Shown in pieces: positions 32,208 to 42,297 of a DNA stretch of 64,000 bases. The stretch spans positions 2,666,001-2,730,000 of the forward strand of contig NW_026960608.1 in the NCBI RefSeq assembly GCF_021018805.1, written 5' to 3'. This DNA comes from Prinia subflava. Lineage: Eukaryota; Chordata; Aves; Passeriformes; Cisticolidae. Position 1 is the first letter of the stretch; the number at the start of each line of letters is the position of its first letter. Made by a program: the position numbers and the translations under genes. The notes below the pieces were generated by a model. The model was not told the DNA's origin. It was given only the letters and a program-made list of their open reading frames with translations, and ran no database searches.

Positions 32208-32849
32208 AAAATCCAGTTCAATTTTGGCTCCCCATTCTGAGAGCAGATCTCTTCCCCACACTGTGATTGGTTTCTGCACTACATAGGGGCTGATCGATGC
32301 TTTTTTTCCTTGTGGTCCTGTAATGCTGATCATTGGTTCGCTTCGCAAGCATGGAGTGACACCTCCAATGCCTGTGAGAGTGCCTGGGGGAGTTACCAAC
32401 TTCCACTCTGTTGGCCAGCTATAATAAGAGACAGCAGAAACATCTGCGCCGGTATCGATCATTCCTTTGATGTGAACTCGAATTCCACCATATGATAATT
32501 CACAAGTTATCATAAGTCGTTGTTTGCGTTGTTTGCTTATATGTTGGATCCATAGGACTTCGGGATTCTCAGAAGTAACTGAGAAGCAGCGTGGCGGCAT
32601 GTGATCTGTAGTCCCCATTGGCAGTGCTATAGCAATGGCTATAGGTGTTCTGGGTGGAATATGCAGTGGGGGATAACAAGCATTGGCTAGTACTAGCAAT
32701 TCTTCATTGCAGTTAACAGACATTACACAGGGCAAAACAAGCAGTCCTAGGATGCTATTCCTTTCTTTACCAACAACTAAAAAGTCTTGTCTCTTTTGTG
32801 AAGTCCCAGTAATGCCTGTTGAAATATGCTCATAGCCATTGTCTTTCAA
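32202..32849 (-). CDS. pro: pro of provirus C: partial dUTPase plus aspartic protease
   Basis: The 215-codon frame has no ATG near its start and begins at the gag stop one base back, as expected for -1 frameshift expression. The amino half resembles the carboxyl part of a dUTPase (hydrophobic NEELLVLAN, then PPRTPIAIAIALP); the dUTPase amino part is absent. The carboxyl half is a retroviral protease with the active-site MIDTGADVS and a flap-like GIGG region. It ends at 32202, two codons after the pro-pol slippery sequence. Protease would cleave the gag and pol polyproteins. Open and apparently undamaged. Confidence 0.8.
   Translation of the reverse strand: MKDNGYEHISTGITGTSQKRQDFLVVGKERNSILGLLVLPCVMSVNCNEELLVLANACYPPLHIPPRTPIAIAIALPMGTTDHMPPRCFSVTSENPEVLWIQHISKQRKQRLMITCELSYGGIRVHIKGMIDTGADVSAVSYYSWPTEWKLVTPPGTLTGIGGVTPCLRSEPMISITGPQGKKASISPYVVQKPITVWGRDLLSEWGAKIELDFS
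32208..32214 (-). promoter_or_regulatory. Pro-pol -1 frameshift heptamer G GAT TTT
   Basis: On the minus strand the heptamer lies in the pro frame two codons before the pro stop, and the -1 frame leads into RT. G GAU UUA/UUU-type heptamers are used at betaretroviral pro-pol junctions. No downstream pseudoknot was evaluated. Confidence 0.7.
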
Positions 32850-34678
32850 AAATGTTGTTGGCTTGGAGGCTGCCAGTGTGCGCCAGGATCCTGGGGGTAG
32901 TAGGTCTGGGTCATTACCTGGGATCCGACTAGTAACGTAGCGGAGGGTTGTGGAGTCGAGGCATTCATAAATTTTGCCTCGGGTGTTTGGGGTGCTACTA
33001 TTTGTTTCATAATGAGATGGCGTTGCGCGCTCGCTTTGGAGTTTTTTGGAAAGTGGGTTTGCCTTGTGTCATGCCTAGCTCGACATTGCCAGGCATGATG
33101 CTTCCCTTTCTTGCAGGCATGGCAGCGATATGGTGCTTGTGCACCCCTTTTAATTTCTGGGCAATTTCTCACAATATGACCAGGTTTTTTACAAAAGTAG
33201 CAAGGTGCTGAGGTTACAGCAGTTTGCATAACAGCCATAGTGTTGTTTTGTTGCTGGGAGTTTAGGTGCAAAGCAGCTAGGATTTCAGTCAGTTTTTGGT
33301 CTCGTGCCTCTGCCTGTGTTGCTTGAGCTGTAAGAGCTCGCTCAATTTTTTCTCCTAAAGTTTTTCCAAGTTCATTTGCTTGGATAGTTGCCACTTGCTG
33401 TGGACTTCCAATTTTGTTACAGGCTTCAATCATTTCAGGTACTGTGGGTCTTTCTTTTCCTAGGGCTTTGATTACTCTTTTGCATTCTGCATTGGCGTTA
33501 TTTTCCGTGATGTCCCTTATCATGATTGGGCAAGCTATATCATCGCCGCATTGTCTTTCTGCTGCTTGTATCACTCGGTCTGCAAATGCAGTAAATGGTT
33601 CAGACAACTCTTGACTAATCAAATTATAGTCTTTTTCAAAACTTCCTGCAGGCTGAATCTGCAAAAAGGCTCTACGAGCCATTTTTTTAATGTCATCAAA
33701 CATTATTCTGGGTAGATTAAGTTGATCTTCATTCCGATCATCAAGATGTTCACCAGTCAACTTAGATATGGTAAGGGTGTGAAGGGTTGCATCAGTACTT
33801 TGCCTGTAAGTGGTCAAAACCCCTGTAAGCATCCTTCTCCATCTGAGTTCCCATAGCATATATTGTGAATCTGTGAGAATTACGCTGGCAAGATTTTTAC
33901 AGTCATTTGGTGTAAGCGTGTGTCCTTCTAGGGTACTTTTCAGCAGTTGTTTAAAGTATGGAGAGCAAATGCCACTGTCTTTCACTGCTTTTCGTAGTTC
34001 TTTAATCTCATGAGGTGGAATAGCTACCCATGTTCTTGGACCCTCAGCTTGCTGGCTGAATAGCACAGGCATAGCTAGAGGATTTAGACTTTCCTCTTTG
34101 CAAATCTGGCATCTGACTTCATGCCAGTCTGTGAACTGGGAACTGTCAAAACACTTCTGGGGGTTTTGTATTTTTGAGATTGATGTTAGTGAATACTCAG
34201 GGTTTAATGTCTCATTTTGGGTTGAGAAATCTGTCCCAAACACAGGGGGGCCTGTAGAGCTGCTTGGGAACAAACTTGTTTGTTTTTCGGGGTTCTCTTG
34301 TATTTGGATCAAAGGGTTGTCATTTGCAGGGACAAAATAGTTCTCTGTCTGTCCTGTATTTATTGAAGCAGCTGTCGTATTCCACTCTCTCCCTTTTCGT
34401 TGCACAGTTTGTGTGTTTGGCTGGGACTGTATGGACGAATTGTGATACAATGAAGTCTCACTCGGTGCTAGGGGTGCGGAAGGCGGGAACGCAGCTGTGT
34501 GACCGAGGAGATTCAGTGGCTGGGGTAGAGCAGCAGGCATCGGAGGCAGAGGAGCTGACAGCGAAGGCACATCAGCTGTTAGCTGGGCAGGGTCGTGCGC
34601 TGGTGAGGGGTCTCGGAAAGATGTGGTTGTGCCCGGGACAGCAGCATATGGCAGAGAGGGTGGCGCAGAAGGATGCAT
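32846..34678 (-). CDS. gag: gag of provirus C: linker, capsid and nucleocapsid
   Basis: The open frame has 610 codons. The first ~150 residues are a Pro/Ser/Gln-rich linker. The capsid amino domain follows, then the carboxyl domain with a major-homology-type segment (ISQELSEPFTAFADRVIQA). The nucleocapsid has two intact CCHC knuckles (CYFCKKPGHIVRNC and CHACKKGKHHAWQC). It ends in a Pro/Gln-rich tail at TGA 32848-32846, directly after the gag-pro slippery sequence. It would build the core. Upstream, gag continues in other frames across provirus J to the ATG at 43327. Confidence 0.85.
   Translation of the reverse strand: MHPSAPPSLPYAAVPGTTTSFRDPSPAHDPAQLTADVPSLSAPLPPMPAALPQPLNLLGHTAAFPPSAPLAPSETSLYHNSSIQSQPNTQTVQRKGREWNTTAASINTGQTENYFVPANDNPLIQIQENPEKQTSLFPSSSTGPPVFGTDFSTQNETLNPEYSLTSISKIQNPQKCFDSSQFTDWHEVRCQICKEESLNPLAMPVLFSQQAEGPRTWVAIPPHEIKELRKAVKDSGICSPYFKQLLKSTLEGHTLTPNDCKNLASVILTDSQYMLWELRWRRMLTGVLTTYRQSTDATLHTLTISKLTGEHLDDRNEDQLNLPRIMFDDIKKMARRAFLQIQPAGSFEKDYNLISQELSEPFTAFADRVIQAAERQCGDDIACPIMIRDITENNANAECKRVIKALGKERPTVPEMIEACNKIGSPQQVATIQANELGKTLGEKIERALTAQATQAEARDQKLTEILAALHLNSQQQNNTMAVMQTAVTSAPCYFCKKPGHIVRNCPEIKRGAQAPYRCHACKKGKHHAWQCRARHDTRQTHFPKNSKASAQRHLIMKQIVAPQTPEAKFMNASTPQPSATLLVGSQVMTQTYYPQDPGAHWQPPSQQHF
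32849..32855 (-). promoter_or_regulatory. Gag-pro -1 frameshift heptamer A CAT TTT
   Basis: This minus-strand heptamer immediately precedes the gag TGA, and the -1 frame opens pro. Its form (N-NAT-TTT) parallels the pro-pol site 640 bp downstream. The role is inferred from frame geometry. Confidence 0.55.
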
Positions 34679-35505
34679 CCAAGGCAGTGCAGGAATCGTC
34701 TGTAGCGGCGTTGTGTGTAGACTCGGCGGGTGGCGGCGGAAGGATGTTTGGGGGCTGCAGATGCGTGGGAGCCGTGAGCTGATGCTGTGGTGGTGGCATG
34801 GCGGGCGGAGCTGGGGGAGGGATTATTTGCGGAGAGGCTGCAGCTGGGGCTGTCGGAGCAGGAACTGGCCGGGCTAGCAGCGTGGATGAATACAGTTCTA
34901 GAATTGCGAAAATTGGCTCTGGCGGCGGCGGCGGCATCGGCGGTCGTGCAACGTGACATGGGGTCGGCGGGAGCAGCGCAGCAGGGCACAGGGATGCCTG
35001 CTGGGGCTGCACCATGGCAGGCGGCGGGTCGGGACCGGGAGGCTGTGTCAGAGCCGCAGCCAAGGCTGTGGGGGGCGGAGGCGGGGCGTGCTGGTTCTGG
35101 GGAAGCAGCAAGTGCGCATGCGCGGGCCGCCCCAGCGGTTCTGTGAGGTGCGGCATCATGGCGCACGTGCTAGGCTGGGGTTGCCTGTCTGTGTTCATCA
35201 GCGCCGCAGCTGGGACTGGGGGCGCGGGGGGCAGTGCAGCCATGGCTGTGGGCTGCAACGGGGCATCCGCAGTGGCAAGAAGCGGCAGGGCGACGTCACA
35301 CAGCAGCTCGGACGCAGGGGGCTGCGGCGGAGCCGGCACGGCCCCGCCCGGGGCGGCGAGCAGCGGCGGTGCGGTGAACAACGGAGGAGCTCCGGGGCGG
35401 CTGGGGGCGGGAGGCTGGGGTGTTGCTGCGGGCGCAGAGGGAGACACGGCTCTGGGCGCGGCGGCTGCAAACATTGGGGTCTTTGTGGGCATGAGCGCAG
35501 CTGCC
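34572..35505 (-). pseudogene. gag: gag of provirus C: Pro/Ala-rich linker left of provirus J
   Basis: This very GC-rich stretch encodes on the minus strand a low-complexity Ala/Pro-rich segment that links matrix to capsid. It is in a different frame from the capsid ORF, so at least one indel lies near 34600. On the right it ends at the GGGG target of provirus J and continues at 42298. Long plus-strand ORFs over the same bases are shadows of its GC bias. Confidence 0.65.
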
Positions 35506-35509
35506 GGGG
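35506..35509. repeat. Target-site duplication GGGG, left side of provirus J
   Basis: GGGG precedes the J LTR and recurs at 42294-42297. Four bp is the gamma-retroviral size. The low complexity alone makes it weak, but the flanks are both C gag. Confidence 0.7.
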
Positions 35510-36304
35510 TGTGAAATACAAAGTTATGTTTCGTGTCAGGGAAATGAAGAAAATCTGTGTAATCATAGTGATGGAACACAGCCATGGGACAGTTATAAAG
35601 ATGAGTTCTAATAAATAGCTGAGGAAAGCATGGAAGGAAGTTTTTGAATAAATCTTTTGCTTGCAATTATCTATTATAAGTCTCAAGCTATTCTGCAATT
35701 AGTGTTCTTTAATTATAACTTTAGAAGCTTGCTTTGTATTAAAGAATTTTAAACTGTAGTTTTAGAGTGCAAAAAGGTTTTTTTTTAGACAAAAGAAGGA
35801 AATAAGGAGGGGGCTCAAGCCTCACACAAGGTGGGAAAACATCCTGGACATGAAGATATGACTTCAGCTCACTGATTTATGGCTCCTGGAGAGGAAAACT
35901 GGACATCAACTTTGGAGATTTGAAGGACTTGAAAATAGAGATGGGACCCCCACATCTGGAAGCCAGATCCCACCACCTGGAAAAACATATCCTGGAAGTA
36001 CATCCTGGAGTATTGAAATATCAGAATAGATCACAATGGTCTATAGAATTATACAGGACAATCTATAGATTTATGGCTGTTAGGTATTGAATTGTGACGT
36101 TAAAACTAGAAATGGAAACTGCTGAGAAAGCTTATGAATATGTATAAAATACCATCAAATCCAGCAATGGGTGTGCAGTTGGAAGGGAAAACCCCTGCCA
36201 CTGTACCCAGCGCTGCCTCTTTGCTCACACTTTACCATGTTAATTAATTAATTATTAAATTGCTGCTTGATATATTGGCCGTGTCAAGCGTCTTATTTTT
36301 AACA
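35510..36304 (+). mobile_element. 5' LTR of provirus J
   Basis: It starts TGTGAAATAC and ends TTTTTAACA, 795 bp, and is apparently identical to 41499-42293. A TATA-like TATAAAAT lies near 36143 and an AT-rich ATTAATTAATTATTAAA near 36242-36258. The terminal inverted repeat is short (TGT/ACA). Confidence 0.9.
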
Positions 36305-36307
36305 ATT

Positions 36308-36325
36308 TGGTGGAGAATGCGGGCA
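36308..36325 (+). promoter_or_regulatory. Primer-binding site of provirus J
   Basis: TGGTGGAGAATGCGGGCA lies three bases after the LTR. It starts with the expected TGG. I cannot name the tRNA with confidence. Confidence 0.55.
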
Positions 36326-37020
36326 TCTCCAATCCATTGAGGGAGGCCCCTGATCTCGGGGAGGCGCCCCACCTTGCAGGCTTTTGCCTCAGGTGGCCCT
36401 GAGTGACTGGGGAATCTTTCAGGGAGAAGGAGATCCTCGAAGTAAATTGTGAGCAAAGGATTTTGAGCTCCCGGATAAAGCTGCAGTGAAATTCACCTGT
36501 AATAACTCGTGCACAGAGACCCAGGCGAGAAAAGGAGGCTGTAAGTATCGCTTGGTTAGGTGGGCTAAGAACGGGTACACACGTGTGAGAGTGTGAGTGG
36601 TGTGTGTGTGAGACGTGGTCTGACCACGAAGTGATTGTGGAGTTCTTCTAACCTCGGTTCCGTGTCTCCGCGAGGGGAGCGGCAGGTGAAGGAACAAAGC
36701 GAGTGTTGGTAAAGGGAATTCTTTCATATAAAAAGGTCGGGGGCGGGATGCGGCAATAGCTGGGGGGGATTTCTTTACAGTAAATCAGAGGCGGGAAGCG
36801 GTATTGGTTGAAGGGACTTTTTATTAAAGAAATCCTAGACAAGTGAGAAAATAGGAAGGCCTTTCATTACTGAAGTCAGAAAGAGTGTGGTCGAGGCAAG
36901 TGAGGGAATACCCGTTTCTTAGGGTGGGTCAATGCCAAGGCAAGGACCCAGGGGTTGGTATAAACCAACAGGCAAATAGAAGTACTAATGGTACTGGGAA
37001 AGGAGGGAGCTTTTTACCAC
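36326..37020 (+). other. Leader of provirus J
   Basis: About 700 bp of untranslated leader lies between PBS and gag. It contains splice-donor-like GTAAGT (near 36540). A TG-rich stretch (GTGTGAGAGTGTGAG) lies at 36580-36612. No gene is seen. Confidence 0.5.
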
Positions 37021-37690
37021 AGGACAGTCCCCTGGGGTTAATGTTAAAATTTTAGGATGAATGCAAATCCAGGAAAGGAAAAAGTAAAGAGAAAATGATA
37101 AAATACTGTATGATGGAATGGACTAAAGAAATGACACGACCTGATAATTTGTACTGGCCAATGTACAGGTCATCTGAGGAGTGGATCTGTCAGGCCCTGA
37201 ATGCCTGTGTAAATAAAAAGGATCCAATTAACCAAGAGAGCGATTATGCTGCTTTATAGCAGAAGTCCTGGCCTTCTCCCCTGTATGCTTTAAAAACCAA
37301 AAAAGGAGAAGAATCCATGAGGCCACTTACACAACCTCCCCCCTTATCTACCACAACCAGCTGCCCCACCAGAGGTGCCTAATCCAGCACCCCCAGCACC
37401 TCAAGCCCCTATGGCACCGCTTGCACCTCAAGCCCCTGTGGCTCTGCCTCGTCCTCCAGATTCACCACCTGCACATAGAAGCAGGGAGACAGTTCGGGCA
37501 GAAAGATGCAAGGACAGTGATGATGAGAGCAAAAGGGACCAGTTGTATCCATTAAGGAAGGTACTGATAGTAAGATACCAAGGGGGGGAAGGGGAGGACA
37601 GCTATTAGATATGTATCAGTACCACTGACCACTGGGGATGTGAGAGCCCTTAAAAAGGAAATGGGGATGTCTGATAAACTAGATCAGTTC
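37021..37690 (+). pseudogene. gag: gag of provirus J: matrix and Pro-rich region, then deletion
   Basis: Short frames give a gamma-type matrix end (a KMIKYC-like helix followed by WPMYRSSEEW and CVNKKD) to about 37260. A Pro-rich p12-like region lies at 37360-37480, and a first capsid piece (PLTTGDVRALKKEMG) at 37620-37690. The sequence then jumps to RT connection, so the rest of gag, protease and most of RT are deleted. Several stops occur. Confidence 0.65.
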
Positions 37691-38402
37691 CTGGGGCCCA
37701 AGAAGCCACAATTAAGCTATTAAACTTCTTAGAGAAAAAGGGTTTGAAAGCTTCAATGTCCAAGTTGCAATTTGTAGAAGCACAAATGAAGTATTTGGGT
37801 CATTAGTTAAGTAAAAGAACAAAGAAACTGGACCCCGAATGAGTATCGGGCATACTTGCCTTACCTTCTCCCAGAACAAAGGGAGAGATAATACAGCTGG
37901 TAAAGCTATTAAAGTATTGTAGGCAGTAGATAAAAAAGTATAGTCAAAAAGCAAAATTTTTATATCAGAAGTTAACTGGAGAACAGATTCATGATTTTCT
38001 AGAGTTAATTGAATTACAAACTAAAGTAAGACCAGATTTAACTGAAATAAAAAAAAAAAATAAAATTATCTGAAGGGGAGAAATATTTCATCAATAGCTC
38101 CTCCAAAGTATTAGAAAGGAAGCAGAGGTCAGGATATGCAATTGTAAAGGGAGGAAACATGTTGACAGTAGAAAGGAAAAGGTTAAGTTCCAGCTGGCCC
38201 GCACAAGCCCGGGAGCTATATGCCTTATACCAGGCTTTAGAACTGTTAAAAGACAAAGTGGAGACTATTTATACAAAGTATACTTTTAGAATTGTACATA
38301 CTTTTAGGAAGATTTGGAAAGAGAGAAGTTTGATCAATACCCAAAGAAAATGGTTGATCTATCAAGAATTAATACTTAAAGTGTTTGAATCATTAAAAAG
38401 AC

Positions 38403-38446
<44 letters not shown>

Positions 38447-38560
38447 GCTGTTACACATGTAAAAGGTCACCAAAGAAACACAAGCTATTTAGCAAGAGGA
38501 AATGTCATAGCTGACCAAGCTGCAAAAAGAGGCAGCTTTTGAATTGAAAGAAACAATTCA
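37691..38560 (+). pseudogene. pol: pol of provirus J: RT thumb/connection and RNase H with a poly(A) expansion
   Basis: Starting at the deletion joint, the frames encode an RT thumb (KLQFVEAQ and YLGH-like strings, with stops), the connection and an RNase H domain. The open part at 38159-38542 includes the end of RNase H with THVKGHQ and ADQAA. A run of 41 A at 38404-38444 sits inside it and adds a lysine tract without breaking that frame. Inactive: the RT active site is deleted. Confidence 0.7.
38404..38444. repeat. Run of 41 A
   Basis: An uninterrupted A homopolymer lies in the RNase H region of provirus J. It is either slippage growth of an AAAAA coding stretch or an assembly/sequencing artefact. 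Confidence 0.9.
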
Positions 38561-39460
38561 GTTGAATATTATAACAAAAGTTCAAAGAGAAGTCCAAAAA
38601 AATTTTATAGCTCCCAAGAAGCTATAAAGAAATTAGATACTAAGAAAGAACAAAGAAAAGGAGTACTCTTAGATAGGTGGGAAATTTTGTCCAAAGCCTA
38701 TGCACAAAAGATTTTGAGCCAATTACATCAGCATAGTCATTGAAGAACCAGAGCCTTGTGTGATCATTTTTTTAAAATATAATGGGTGTATTGGGATTTT
38801 TTTGAAATAGCAAAGCAAGTAACACAGAGGCGTGTTACTTGTCAGAGAGTCAACAAAAAGGTAATGAGGCAAACTTCAACGGGGGGGGGGGGGGGGCAGT
38901 AAGAAAATAGCCTATAGACCTTTTGAAAGAGTTCAGGTGGATTATGCTGAGCTTCCAAATGTCAGTAAGTGGAAGTATCTGTTAGTAGTAGTAGATCAAC
39001 TAATTCGCTGGGTAGAAGCTTACCCAGCTGTAAGGGCCACGGCCAAATTTGTAATTAAAATACTACTAGAACAAATTATTCCCCGATTTGGGGTTATTCG
39101 AGCCATTGATTCTGATCAAGGCTCCCATTTTACCTCTAGTGTCATCAAAGGGGTAACACAAGCCATGGGTATTTCCTGAGAACACCATACCCCCTTAGCA
39201 CCCTCAGAGCTCTGTGAAGGTAGAAAAGAAGGACCAAACTATAAAACAGCATTTAACCAAATTAATGATTGAAACCAGAATGTCCTGGGTAAAATGTTTA
39301 CCTTTAGCATTGCTTAATATAAGAACACTTCCTAATGCAGATACTGGGCTATCAGCATACGAAATGCTTTATGGCATGCCATATTCCCAGGAGATACCCC
39401 AAACATCAGTAATAGTTAAAGATATGACTATTCAGAAAATATATCCAAACAATTAGACAA
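38561..39460 (+). pseudogene. pol: Integrase of provirus J (gamma-like)
   Basis: The zinc-binding part (H near 38730; C and C near 38840-38850) is broken by stops. The core at 38937-39456 shows Asp in VDYAEL, Asp in DSDQGSHF and, one frame over, the Glu region (KVEKKD). The second half continues with the helices seen in gamma integrases (YGMPYS). A run of 16 G at 38881-38896 lies upstream. Frame breaks near 38541, 39180 and 39456. Confidence 0.75.
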
Positions 39461-39780
39461 CATGTATTAGAGTTGAGAGAAAAAGGAATATTGGCTCAAT
39501 CTACCCCTCTAGGATTTGGCATACATAAAATAAAACCAAGTGATTGAGTGCTGGTTAAAAGCTGCAAATTGCAAAGAGGAGACCTTATCTTCTAAATGGG
39601 AAGGCCCATATTTAACCCCTTAACCACTGATACAGCCATCCAGACTGCAGAGAAAGGCTGGACCCACACATCACGATTAAAGGACCAGTGGGACCACCAA
39701 CAGAGGCACCGGCCGAGCTTCAGTGGAAAATCTCATCTGCTCCTAGAGAACTGAAAATAAGACTTAAAAAGGATTGATGC

Positions 39781-40224
39781 ATGTTTCAGAAACTCTTGTA
39801 CCTGAGGTTTCAGAATCAAAACCTTCCAAGGAAAGTGAAATGTCCTACCCAAAACTGTAAATGTTTTCCCTGGGGTTGTTTCAGGTGCATTGAGTGTCAG
39901 AAATTGTGGTATACAAACTTGGTGCGGGCAAGGATCCCTAGTACCCTTTGCTGGAGTTGTAGAGATGAGATAGAGACAGATAGAACACTAAGGGCTGCAG
40001 TAGAGAAAAGATACATCAAAGTAGGTGATAAGGATTGGTGGGGGACCTGGTTGCACAGGACATGGGCTGGGATCGATCTGCAGGAAGAAGCAAAGGCAAA
40101 ATTGGAAAAAATTGAGTGTGATTACAACAATTGGATACCAGACGGATACCAAATTGAAATAAGAGAGTGGCACAGAGCTAAGCTTCAGTGGGCCTGGCAA
40201 CAATTCACAGGTAAGAATAAATAG
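39781..40224 (+). CDS. Cys-rich 147-codon ORF between integrase and env of provirus J
   Basis: This is an open frame in a provirus that is otherwise full of stops. The amino third has clustered Cys (CPTQNCKC, CFRCIEC, then CWSCRDE near 39950-39965) and the rest is Trp-rich and charged (DWWGTWLHRTW). It sits where an env leader would be and precedes env-like sequence at 40240. It could be a long env leader or a separate accessory protein. I do not recognise it. The paired CxxC motifs suggest metal binding (inference). Confidence 0.5.
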   Translation: MFQKLLYLRFQNQNLPRKVKCPTQNCKCFPWGCFRCIECQKLWYTNLVRARIPSTLCWSCRDEIETDRTLRAAVEKRYIKVGDKDWWGTWLHRTWAGIDLQEEAKAKLEKIECDYNNWIPDGYQIEIREWHRAKLQWAWQQFTGKNK

Positions 40225-41498
40225 AGGGCAAGACCAGATTGACCTCTGCCTTTGCCACCAAGAAGATGAAATTCCCAACTGTTGGCAGCAACCCAATAGG
40301 TTGGAGGGGTGGAAAGGCATGTCATACTGGACCTGTCGTTATATACCTGATCATGTGTGTAAGCATTGCCATGGCAATTGATAAATGTCACTCATGTCAC
40401 CAGGCGGTGAAATAGAGAGGAGTCACAACGGTATCCTTTGTTAGTCACACCCATATAAACAAAGGTTGTTATGATGAAAGTCAGTTAAGGGTTTGTGAAG
40501 AGCAAGGAAGAGAATTTTGGATGGCAAAGAATTTAGGAGCAAGAGGAGGAGCTGGCCGTAATTACCAGACATGTCCAAGAAGAGAAGAATATATATGTTT
40601 TACCAAAGCAAGTATGTGGGGATACACTGATGGGGGAGAAGTTTAATATGGGGAGAATTTAGTGCAGAAAGCAGTAGAAGGGTTGAAAACCCACTCTGAA
40701 TCTAAAGTTGCTTCCCCAAATTTGTATGAGAAATTAAAGAAACAGCTGCCAGAGTTAGACCTTTCCACTTTTGGAGAAATTTTTTATGGATTTAATGCAA
40801 TGAATTGTAACAGAATTAAATATTTCCAAGTGCTGGATTTGTGGTAGGACACAAATGACAGGGCAATAGCCTTAGAGAGGAGAAGGGTTAGAAGTAGCAC
40901 AAATTTTAAAGTAGAAGCGAACAGGAATTACAAAACCTGAAGAACGGACAGAAGGATAGGTATTGACAAATGTAGTGATAGGCCAAGAATGCATAGCCAA
41001 GAAAGGGAAAGCTTTTAGGACAAAGGTAGGGGAAACCCCTTGCAGGAAAATGTATACCACAAATTTCTCTAAAATCAGTGGTAGCCACAAAACCCTGAAA
41101 GATATTTAAGTAACAAACAAATGCCTGTTCAACAATAGAATTCTATCCTTCAAGCTCCATGGTGAGACCAGTTGTTTGGAGGGGGGGCTTGGTGGAAGAA
41201 AATAATATTTATAATATTATGTTCATTGACTGGATTGTTGTTTTTACCTTGCTTAATTCCATGCTTTGTTCGGCTTATCCACTCTGTGATACAAGGTATG
41301 CAGGTCGCTGTGATGCCAGTAGACCCTGAACTAGCTACAGGGGAATTTGGCCATTTTGGGAAAACATCTAAAATATCCAAAATAATGAAATTAAAGAAGA
41401 AGGATGAAGAGGGAAAAGTTGCTAAAGTTTTGGCCAGGTTCGAAACCCAGACACGAATAAGCAAGATAAATAAAAATTTATACAAGCAGAGTGGGGAC
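40225..41498 (+). pseudogene. env: env of provirus J, SU remnant and TM anchor
   Basis: Frames after 40240 give fragments of a Cys-containing surface subunit with stops near 40410, 40650 and 40845. The TM ectodomain with fusion peptide and C-X6-CC is not found. At about 41190-41290 a strong membrane anchor appears (a run of Ile/Leu/Phe with CLIPC), followed by a long charged tail that reads into the 3' LTR. SU and TM are therefore joined by a deletion. Confidence 0.65.
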
Positions 41499-42293
41499 TG
41501 TGAAATACAAAGTTATGTTTCGTGTCAGGGAAATGAAGAAAATCTGTGTAATCATAGTGATGGAACACAGCCATGGGACAGTTATAAAGATGAGTTCTAA
41601 TAAATAGCTGAGGAAAGCATGGAAGGAAGTTTTTGAATAAATCTTTTGCTTGCAATTATCTATTATAAGTCTCAAGCTATTCTGCAATTAGTGTTCTTTA
41701 ATTATAACTTTAGAAGCTTGCTTTGTATTAAAGAATTTTAAACTGTAGTTTTAGAGTGCAAAAAGGTTTTTTTTTAGACAAAAGAAGGAAATAAGGAGGG
41801 GGCTCAAGCCTCACACAAGGTGGGAAAACATCCTGGACATGAAGATATGACTTCAGCTCACTGATTTATGGCTCCTGGAGAGGAAAACTGGACATCAACT
41901 TTGGAGATTTGAAGGACTTGAAAATAGAGATGGGACCCCCACATCTGGAAGCCAGATCCCACCACCTGGAAAAACATATCCTGGAAGTACATCCTGGAGT
42001 ATTGAAATATCAGAATAGATCACAATGGTCTATAGAATTATACAGGACAATCTATAGATTTATGGCTGTTAGGTATTGAATTGTGACGTTAAAACTAGAA
42101 ATGGAAACTGCTGAGAAAGCTTATGAATATGTATAAAATACCATCAAATCCAGCAATGGGTGTGCAGTTGGAAGGGAAAACCCCTGCCACTGTACCCAGC
42201 GCTGCCTCTTTGCTCACACTTTACCATGTTAATTAATTAATTATTAAATTGCTGCTTGATATATTGGCCGTGTCAAGCGTCTTATTTTTAACA
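41499..42293 (+). mobile_element. 3' LTR of provirus J
   Basis: Apparently identical to the 5' LTR over all 795 bp by reading. It ends ACA, followed by the GGGG target duplicate and C gag. Confidence 0.9.
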
Positions 42294-42297
42294 GGGG

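Larger units (their letters stand above)
35510..42293 (+). mobile_element. Provirus J: gamma-like, plus strand, identical LTRs, internally deleted
   Basis: Two 795-bp LTRs enclose 5.2 kb. Order: 5' LTR, PBS, leader, gag fragment, RT connection/RNase H, integrase, a Cys-rich ORF, env, 3' LTR. I found no difference between the LTRs on reading them through, so J is the youngest insertion of the stack. Its coding region nevertheless lacks most of gag, protease, RT and the central env TM, and is rich in stops. It is inserted in gag of provirus C, in the opposite orientation to its host. Confidence 0.88.

Noticed and set aside
34620..35620. Long plus-strand ORFs (up to 221 codons) rich in Gly and Arg
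   Set aside because: They are shadows of the GC-rich Pro/Ala-coding gag linker of provirus C on the minus strand.
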